A stretch of 64,000 bases of DNA from Paracoccus sp. MC1862 (GTDB lineage Bacteria; Pseudomonadota; Alphaproteobacteria; Rhodobacterales; Rhodobacteraceae), in the NCBI RefSeq assembly GCF_016617715.1, contig NZ_CP067225.1:248001-312000 (forward strand). Direction: 5' to 3'. Within the stretch, counting starts at the first letter, position 1. The number at the start of each line of letters is the position of its first letter. A program made the translations under genes and the position numbers. The notes under the pieces are model-generated. The model made no database searches. It was not told the origin of the DNA and saw nothing but the letters and a program-made list of their open reading frames with translations. This document shows positions 59,033 to 64,000 of the stretch, piece after piece.

Positions 59033-60079
59033 TCACTCCGGGGGATATCCTGTCATTTCCAGGTAGCCGCGCCCGGTGACGGTGCCGCCGACCCTGACTG
59101 GGCCTTCCCAATAGGGTACCGAGGTTGTCATGCGGCTCTGCGGATTGACCGCCTCGACCACCAGCGCCAGCTCCTCGCCGGGCAGGTCCACGGACCAGGA
59201 CACCGGCGGCGTCCCCCGGCCGGGGCGCAGGGCGATGTCATTGCCACCTAATGTCCGCACGCGGCCATCCGCCTCGATCAGGCTGCCGAAGAGGTATGGC
59301 TCGGCCCCCCGGACGCGGGCCACCATCAGCTTGCGGCCATCGTCGAGATGGAAGGCGAACCAGTCCCAGCCGCTCTGACTGCGGTCGAGGGGCTGCGAGG
59401 ACCACTCGCGGTCCAGCCATGCAAGGCCGGTGACCTCCACATTGCCCTCGGGCAGCATCAGGCTACCCGTCACGCGATAGAAGGGCTGGCTGTAATAGTG
59501 GCTCGCCTGCCCGCCCGGCCCCTTGACCGAATAGCCGCCCTGCCCGTGCAGGACGAGCGGGCCGTCCGCCACGGCTTCCAGCGCATAGGCGAAGTCGCTG
59601 CCCCGCGCCTTGATCGTCAGCCGGTCGATGCCTCCGGCGCCCTCGGGCGCGCGCATGGACCAGTCGTCGATCCAGGCCGCGAAGGGCTGGGCGGTCACGC
59701 CCGCCTGGCCGATGCCGCCGCGGCCGAAGCGCTCGGCGAGGTGATGGCTGTCCGGCATAGTCACGGCGGCATGGGCCATCCAGACCTGCGGGACCGACCA
59801 GCCCTTGCCGGTCCCGTCGGGCGACAGGGCCGAGCGGAACAGCGTCCATTGCGCCCCGTAGTCGCGACCGTCCGCGTCGCGCAGGTTGGCAGTCAGGTAC
59901 CACCATTCGATGCGGAAATCCTCATGCGCGCCGTGGTCCTGCGGAAAGGCAAGTTCGCGGGTGGGATCGGGCAGGGCAAAGCCCTCGACATTGATTCCGA
60001 GGCCGGCGAAGCCCTGCTCCTGCCCCCAGGCGGGCAGGGTGCCGAGGATCAGCAGGATGAGCCATCGGCTAGCGTTCAT
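59033..60079 (-). CDS. AttH/CrtC-like lipocalin-domain protein
   Basis: 348 residues with a signal peptide (MNASRWLILLILGTLPAWGQ). The AttH/hydroxyneurosporene-synthase fold is recognisable: HEDFRIEWWYLTANLRDADG, a WMAHAAVTMPDSHH strand, GLAWLDREWSSQPLDRSQSG and WDWFAFHLDDGRKLMVARVR. It is exported and probably binds or modifies a lipophilic ligand. It overlaps the upstream FtsX-type permease by 11 bases and is the last gene of the ATPase-permease-AttH unit. No carotenoid genes are here, so CrtC activity is unlikely. Confidence 0.85.
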   Translation of the reverse strand: MNASRWLILLILGTLPAWGQEQGFAGLGINVEGFALPDPTRELAFPQDHGAHEDFRIEWWYLTANLRDADGRDYGAQWTLFRSALSPDGTGKGWSVPQVWMAHAAVTMPDSHHLAERFGRGGIGQAGVTAQPFAAWIDDWSMRAPEGAGGIDRLTIKARGSDFAYALEAVADGPLVLHGQGGYSVKGPGGQASHYYSQPFYRVTGSLMLPEGNVEVTGLAWLDREWSSQPLDRSQSGWDWFAFHLDDGRKLMVARVRGAEPYLFGSLIEADGRVRTLGGNDIALRPGRGTPPVSWSVDLPGEELALVVEAVNPQSRMTTSVPYWEGPVRVGGTVTGRGYLEMTGYPPE

Positions 60080-62489
60080 CGGCGAAGACCCTCAAGAGTT
60101 GCGCGGGCGTGATGCGGGCCAGGCGCAGCGCCGGCAGCGCGCCCGCCGCAAGTGCTGTCGCCAGCGCCGCGAGGCCGAGGCGCGCGATCAGCTCGGGCGA
60201 CAGGCGCATCGGCAACTGCCAGCCGAAGGCCTCGACGTTGATGACGGCCAGAAGCATCCAGGCGAGACCCAGGCCCACCGGCACCGCATAGACCGCCGTC
60301 GCCGCCGCCAGCGCCAGCGTCCGCGCCAGTTCCAGCCGCGCCAGCCGCCGCCGCGTCAAGCCTGCGGCCCAGACCGGGGCCAGCTGCGGCAGCCGCATCG
60401 AGGCCAGAGTCAGCAGCCCTGTCAGCAGCGCGATCCCCGCCACGCCCAGAGTCAGGACGTTCAGGGCGGCGGTGACGGCAAAGGTCCGCTCGAAGATCCG
60501 CAGCGACACTGCCTTGACCTGCCGCTGGTCGGTCACGGCGCTGTCGGGCAGGTCGAAGCGTTCCCGCAGCGCCTCGGCCAGCGCCGCCGCGCGCTCCGGG
60601 GCCACACGAACCGCCTGGTTGAGGCGCGGCGCATCGGGGAAGCGGCGCATGAAGCTGCCCTGCCCGAGGATCGCCTGCGGGCTGGGGTTGCCGTAATCGG
60701 AATAAACTCCCGCCACCGGCAGCGCGCCGCCGGGCAGGTCGAGGCTGTCGCCCAAGGCGAGGCCCGCGCGCCGGTAAAGCTGTTCGTTCACCAGCACCGC
60801 CGTCCCTCGGGCCACCTCGTCCCAGGCGCCCGGTCGCGCGCGCAGGATCGGCCAGTGCTGGCGATAGGTCGCGTGATCGACGACGCCGAAGACGCGGCCG
60901 GGCTGGCCCCGCAGTGGGACTTCCATGCTCCAGATCGGCAGGATGGCGTCCACCTGCGGGGCCAGCCAGTCGCGGATGGCGGCGGCCTCGGGCTCGTTGC
61001 GGGCGTTGACGTAAAGCTCGGCCACGAGGCGCTGGTCCAGCCAGCCGGTGAAGGTGCTGCGGAAGCTGCCGACCATCGTGCCCACGCCGATGTTCGCGGC
61101 CAGCGCCAGCATCAGCGCCATCAGGGCCAGCGACAGCCCGCCGAGCTGCTGGCGCGTGTCGGCGACGAACCATTGCGCCAGCACGCCGCGGGTGCGTCCC
61201 GAAAGCCAGCGCAGCGCCGCGTCCAGCACCACCGGCAGCAGCAGCGCCGCCGCCAGAAGCCCGCAGGCCAGCGCGGCAAAGCCCCCGACCAGCCCGCCCC
61301 AAGCGAGGCAGAGCGGCAGCGCCAGCACCAGCGCTCCCACCGCCACCATCTGCCGCCGCAACCCGCGCGCCGCGGCCAAGGCCCAAGGCCGGGCCTGCCC
61401 CGCCGCCAGCAGCGGCATCCGCGCAGTCCGCAGCAACCCGCGCGCGCCTGCCAAGCCGGCGCCGGCCAGCGCCATGCCCAAGCCCGACAGCATCCATCCG
61501 GGTCGCAGGGCGAGCGCACCGGACACCTCGGCCCCGTAGAGCCCCGACAGCGTCGCCGCCACCCCCGGCATCAGCGCCGCCGCCACGGCCCATCCCAACA
61601 GGATGCCCGCAAGCCCCGCGACCAGGGCCAGGATCGCCAACTCCGCCGCCATCACCCCCAGCACCTCGGCCAGCGGCACCCCGAGCGCGCGCAATGTGCG
61701 GACCACCTGGCGGCGCTGCTCGAAGGCCAGGCCCACGGCGGATTGGGTGATGAACAGGCCCACGATGAAGGACAAGAGCGCAAAGGCCGTGAGGTTGAGA
61801 TGGAAGCTCGCCGTCAGTGCCGCCGGATCGGCGCGGTCCTGCGGCGACTTTAGCAGCAGATGCGGCGCGATCTTTTCCAGCGGCGGCAGCCCTTGGGGCT
61901 GGTCCGGCGCGACGACCAGCGCCGAAAGCCGGTCGCCAAGCCCGAGCAGCCGTTGCGCGATCCCCACATCCACCACCAGCGTGTCCGGCGGCAGGCCTTC
62001 ACGCTGCGCGACGGTCAGGCCGCCGAGGTCGGCGCCCTCCAGTTCCCGAATGGTCGCCTCATCCGCATAGCCAAGGCCCGGCGGGGTGATGAAACCCAGC
62101 AGGTCGCCCGCCCCGATCTCTGCGCCCTGGGCCGGCCCGAGCGCCACCCGCGTCGCCGGCTCGATCCCCAGCACAGCGACGCGGCCCTCGCCCGCACGCA
62201 GCCTCCCCTCGACTAGCGGCGAGACGATCCAGCCCGCGCGCCGCAGCGCCACATGGTCGGCGGTCGTCAGGACCGTGCCCGGTCCCGGCTCCAGCCGGTC
62301 CAGTGCGCCGGTGCCGAACTGGTCGGCAGCCTCGGCATAGCTCGCCCGCGCCTCGGCGTTCACCGCCTGCACGCCCGACCACAGCGCCGTCGCCAGCATG
62401 ATGCCCGCCAGCAGCATGGCAAGCTGCAACGGCCGCCGGCGCCAGTGCGACAGCAGCGCCAAGAGCACGAGGCGCGCCCGCCCGATCAC
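60069..62489 (-). CDS. FtsX-type ABC transporter permease (LolE/MacB-like)
   Basis: 806 residues from a GTG at 62489 that overlaps the ATPase stop (GTGA). It has an N-terminal helix (LQLAMLLAGIMLATALWSGV), a large periplasmic domain, three helices (FALLSFIVGLFITQSAVGLA, LAILALVAGLAGILLGWAVA), a second repeat of core and periplasmic domain, and final helices near 700 and 760. This double-FtsX layout belongs to lipid or lipoprotein exporters. With the lipocalin-like AttH it matches the Agrobacterium att and similar loci, which probably move a lipophilic molecule to the periplasm. The substrate is unknown. Confidence 0.85.
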   Translation of the reverse strand: MIGRARLVLLALLSHWRRRPLQLAMLLAGIMLATALWSGVQAVNAEARASYAEAADQFGTGALDRLEPGPGTVLTTADHVALRRAGWIVSPLVEGRLRAGEGRVAVLGIEPATRVALGPAQGAEIGAGDLLGFITPPGLGYADEATIRELEGADLGGLTVAQREGLPPDTLVVDVGIAQRLLGLGDRLSALVVAPDQPQGLPPLEKIAPHLLLKSPQDRADPAALTASFHLNLTAFALLSFIVGLFITQSAVGLAFEQRRQVVRTLRALGVPLAEVLGVMAAELAILALVAGLAGILLGWAVAAALMPGVAATLSGLYGAEVSGALALRPGWMLSGLGMALAGAGLAGARGLLRTARMPLLAAGQARPWALAAARGLRRQMVAVGALVLALPLCLAWGGLVGGFAALACGLLAAALLLPVVLDAALRWLSGRTRGVLAQWFVADTRQQLGGLSLALMALMLALAANIGVGTMVGSFRSTFTGWLDQRLVAELYVNARNEPEAAAIRDWLAPQVDAILPIWSMEVPLRGQPGRVFGVVDHATYRQHWPILRARPGAWDEVARGTAVLVNEQLYRRAGLALGDSLDLPGGALPVAGVYSDYGNPSPQAILGQGSFMRRFPDAPRLNQAVRVAPERAAALAEALRERFDLPDSAVTDQRQVKAVSLRIFERTFAVTAALNVLTLGVAGIALLTGLLTLASMRLPQLAPVWAAGLTRRRLARLELARTLALAAATAVYAVPVGLGLAWMLLAVINVEAFGWQLPMRLSPELIARLGLAALATALAAGALPALRLARITPAQLLRVFADER

Positions 62490-63160
62490 GCGAGGCGTCC
62501 GGCGCTGAGATGGACACGGCGGTCGCACAATCCCGCCAGCCGCAGCGAATGGGTGACCAGCACCAGCGTCGTGCCCTGCCCGCGGACCAGCGACAGCATC
62601 AGTGCGGCCACCGCATCGCCGGTCGCCTCGTCCAGATTGCCGGTCGGCTCGTCCGCCAGCACCAGCGGCGGCTGCCCGGCCAGCGCCCGCCCGATCGCAA
62701 CCCGCTGCTGCTGCCCGCCCGACAGCTGTTCCGGGTAGCGCCCCATCAGGCCCGACAGCCCCAGCGCCTCGGCCAGCGCGGTCACGCGCGCCGGATCGTG
62801 ACGTTTTGCCAGGCGAGCCTGAAAGGCCAGGTTCGCGGCGACCGTCAAGGACGGGATCAGGTTGAACTGCTGGAAAACCATCCCGACCCGGTCCCGACGC
62901 AGCGCCGCGCGGGCGCGGTCGTCAGCCGCGCGCAGGTCGGTCCCCAAGACCGTCAGCGCACCCCCATCCGCCACGTCGAGCCCGGCAATCAGGTGCAGCA
63001 GCGTGCTCTTGCCGCTGCCCGACTCGCCTGTCACAGCGAGGCTTTCGCCCAGGCGCAACGCCAGATCGACCCCGTTGAGGACCGCCACCGGCCCGCCCAC
63101 GGAGGGAAATGCCTTGACGATCCCCCGGGCGCTGACGACTTCGGCATTCCCGCTGCTCAT
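62486..63160 (-). CDS. ABC transporter ATPase, LolD/MacB-like
   Basis: 224 residues, normal for LolD-type ATPases. Walker A GESGSGKSTLLHL, Q-loop VGMVFQQFNLIPSLTV, signature LSGGQQQRVAIGRAL and Walker B LVLADEPTGNLDE are all intact, and the H-loop is THS. It is translationally coupled to the FtsX-type permease and would power it. It starts 116 bases after the helicase gene, so it probably has its own promoter. Confidence 0.9.
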   Translation of the reverse strand: MSSGNAEVVSARGIVKAFPSVGGPVAVLNGVDLALRLGESLAVTGESGSGKSTLLHLIAGLDVADGGALTVLGTDLRAADDRARAALRRDRVGMVFQQFNLIPSLTVAANLAFQARLAKRHDPARVTALAEALGLSGLMGRYPEQLSGGQQQRVAIGRALAGQPPLVLADEPTGNLDEATGDAVAALMLSLVRGQGTTLVLVTHSLRLAGLCDRRVHLSAGRLA

Positions 63161-63276
63161 CCCGGCTCCGCTGAATCCAGCCTGCCGACAATATGAACAG
63201 CACCTTGCGCGTTACCACAACCGGCCATCGCCTGGTTGCCGTGGATGGTATTGTGCGTCTGAGGCGAACCCGGACC

Positions 63277-64000
63277 CTACGCCGCGGCGAGCCATTCAGC
63301 GAACTTCGTCCAGCGCCGCCGTCCCGCGACATTTCTCACGGCAATGGCGATGGCCTTCCTCTGGCCCACCAGCACGACCAGCTTCCTGCCGCGGGTGACG
63401 CCGGTATAAAGCAGGTTGCGCTGCAGCATGGCGTAGTGCTGGGTCATCACCGGGATCACCACCGCCGGATATTCCGACCCCTGCGCCTTGTGGATCGTGG
63501 CCGCACAGGCCGGCACGACGGTGTCGAGCTCACCGAGGCCGAAGACGACCGAACGCCCCTCAAAGTCGATCGTCACTTCGCCCTCTTCGGGATCGACCGC
63601 CTCGATCCGGCCGATGTCGCCGTTCCAGACCTCCTTGTCGTAGTCGTTCTCGACCTGCATGACCTTGTCGCCCGGCGCGAAGGTCCAGCCGAACCGCTCG
63701 ACCTTGGGGGCACCCGCCCCATTGAGGGCCGCCTGCAGTTCGATGTTGAGCGCCCGCGCGCCCACGCCGCCGCGGTTCATCGGGCAGAGCACCTGGATGT
63801 CGCGGATGGGGTCCAACCCGAAGCGGCGCGGGATACGGTGGCGCACCAGTTCGACAATGCGCGCCCCCGCCTGTTCGGGCTCCTCCGCCCGCACGAAGCA
63901 GAAGTCCGTTTCACCCTCGGGCGCCGAGAGGTCCGGCAGCCGCACCTCGTTGATCCGGTGGGCGCTGGTGATGATGCGGCTCTGCGCGGCTTGGCGGAAC
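63277..64000 (-). CDS. RecD2-like SF1 helicase, C-terminal part
   Basis: The frame is open to base 64000, so the N-terminal part lies outside the window. Visible are SRIITSAHRINEVRLPDLSA (after motif III), IQVLCPMNRGGVGARALNIE, FAPGDKVMQVENDYDKEVWN and the terminal helicase motifs CAATIHKAQGSEYPAVVIP and LLYTGVTRGRKLVVLVG. These are motifs V and VI of the RecD/TraA superfamily. RecD2 unwinds DNA 5'-3' in repair without RecBC. The C-terminus is complete (stop at 63277). Confidence 0.9.
   Translation of the reverse strand, partial: FRQAAQSRIITSAHRINEVRLPDLSAPEGETDFCFVRAEEPEQAGARIVELVRHRIPRRFGLDPIRDIQVLCPMNRGGVGARALNIELQAALNGAGAPKVERFGWTFAPGDKVMQVENDYDKEVWNGDIGRIEAVDPEEGEVTIDFEGRSVVFGLGELDTVVPACAATIHKAQGSEYPAVVIPVMTQHYAMLQRNLLYTGVTRGRKLVVLVGQRKAIAIAVRNVAGRRRWTKFAEWLAAA

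Noticed and set aside
58806..59066. Short plus-strand frame before the attH-like gene
   Set aside because: No family pattern, no ribosome site, and it overlaps the 3' end of the lipocalin-like gene.
60076..61593. 505-codon Ala/Gly/Arg-rich minus-strand frame inside the FtsX-type permease
   Set aside because: It is the +1 frame of a well-supported membrane protein and has no hydrophobic or motif pattern.

Overview
The window is GC-rich DNA from an alphaproteobacterium. Gene content (B12-dependent MetH, PotABCD-type transporter, dacC-tmk-holB-tatD operon, phasin with a PhaR-like CTGC-N3-GCAG site, Att-type ABC locus) suggests Rhodobacteraceae, most likely Paracoccus or a close relative. This assignment is inferred from gene families, not from a search.

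Layout. 1-20 kb is conserved core: the end of an RTX protein, metH, tRNA-Leu(GAG), a polyamine-type ABC operon with three tandem paralogous binding proteins and a terminal hemerythrin, then a six-gene reverse operon (dacC, tmk, holB, tatD, an MBL hydrolase, an AEC permease) and a DEAD-box helicase. 20-30 kb is an IS graveyard (IS3 fragments, a complete IS21) holding a degraded BrnT-type toxin with an intact HTH partner, an alpha/beta hydrolase, a phasin-like/YsnF stress operon and a truncated mazF. 30-35 kb is a Baeyer-Villiger monooxygenase, esterase and DUF1330 cassette with an AraC regulator, followed by an IsdG-like protein between two IS3 scars. 35-38.5 kb is a LuxR-type gene split by an IS256 element with a clear 8-bp target duplication.

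38.7-51.7 kb is the most unusual region. A BTAD/SARP-like regulator precedes a one-way gene train encoding acidic Gly/Ala-rich, zinc-ribbon, coiled-coil and PASTA proteins, a subtilisin, a multidomain protein (peptidoglycan-binding, alpha/beta hydrolase, GH19-like, M15 peptidase) and a peptidoglycan-binding/OmpA/phospholipase D fusion. Together these would attack protein, lipid ester, glycan, peptide and phospholipid bonds of a cell envelope. None has an obvious Sec signal. The train carries four frameshifts and two in-frame TAG codons, so it is either decaying, recoded, or affected by base-calling errors.

51.9-59 kb holds more IS scars, gene fragments (Tat-signal protein, PHB-depolymerase-like esterase), a SleB-like cell wall hydrolase, a frameshifted RTX protein and a DUF6635-like membrane protein. 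59-64 kb holds an Att-type locus (lipocalin-like AttH, FtsX-type permease, ATPase) and the C-terminal part of a RecD2-like helicase running off the window.
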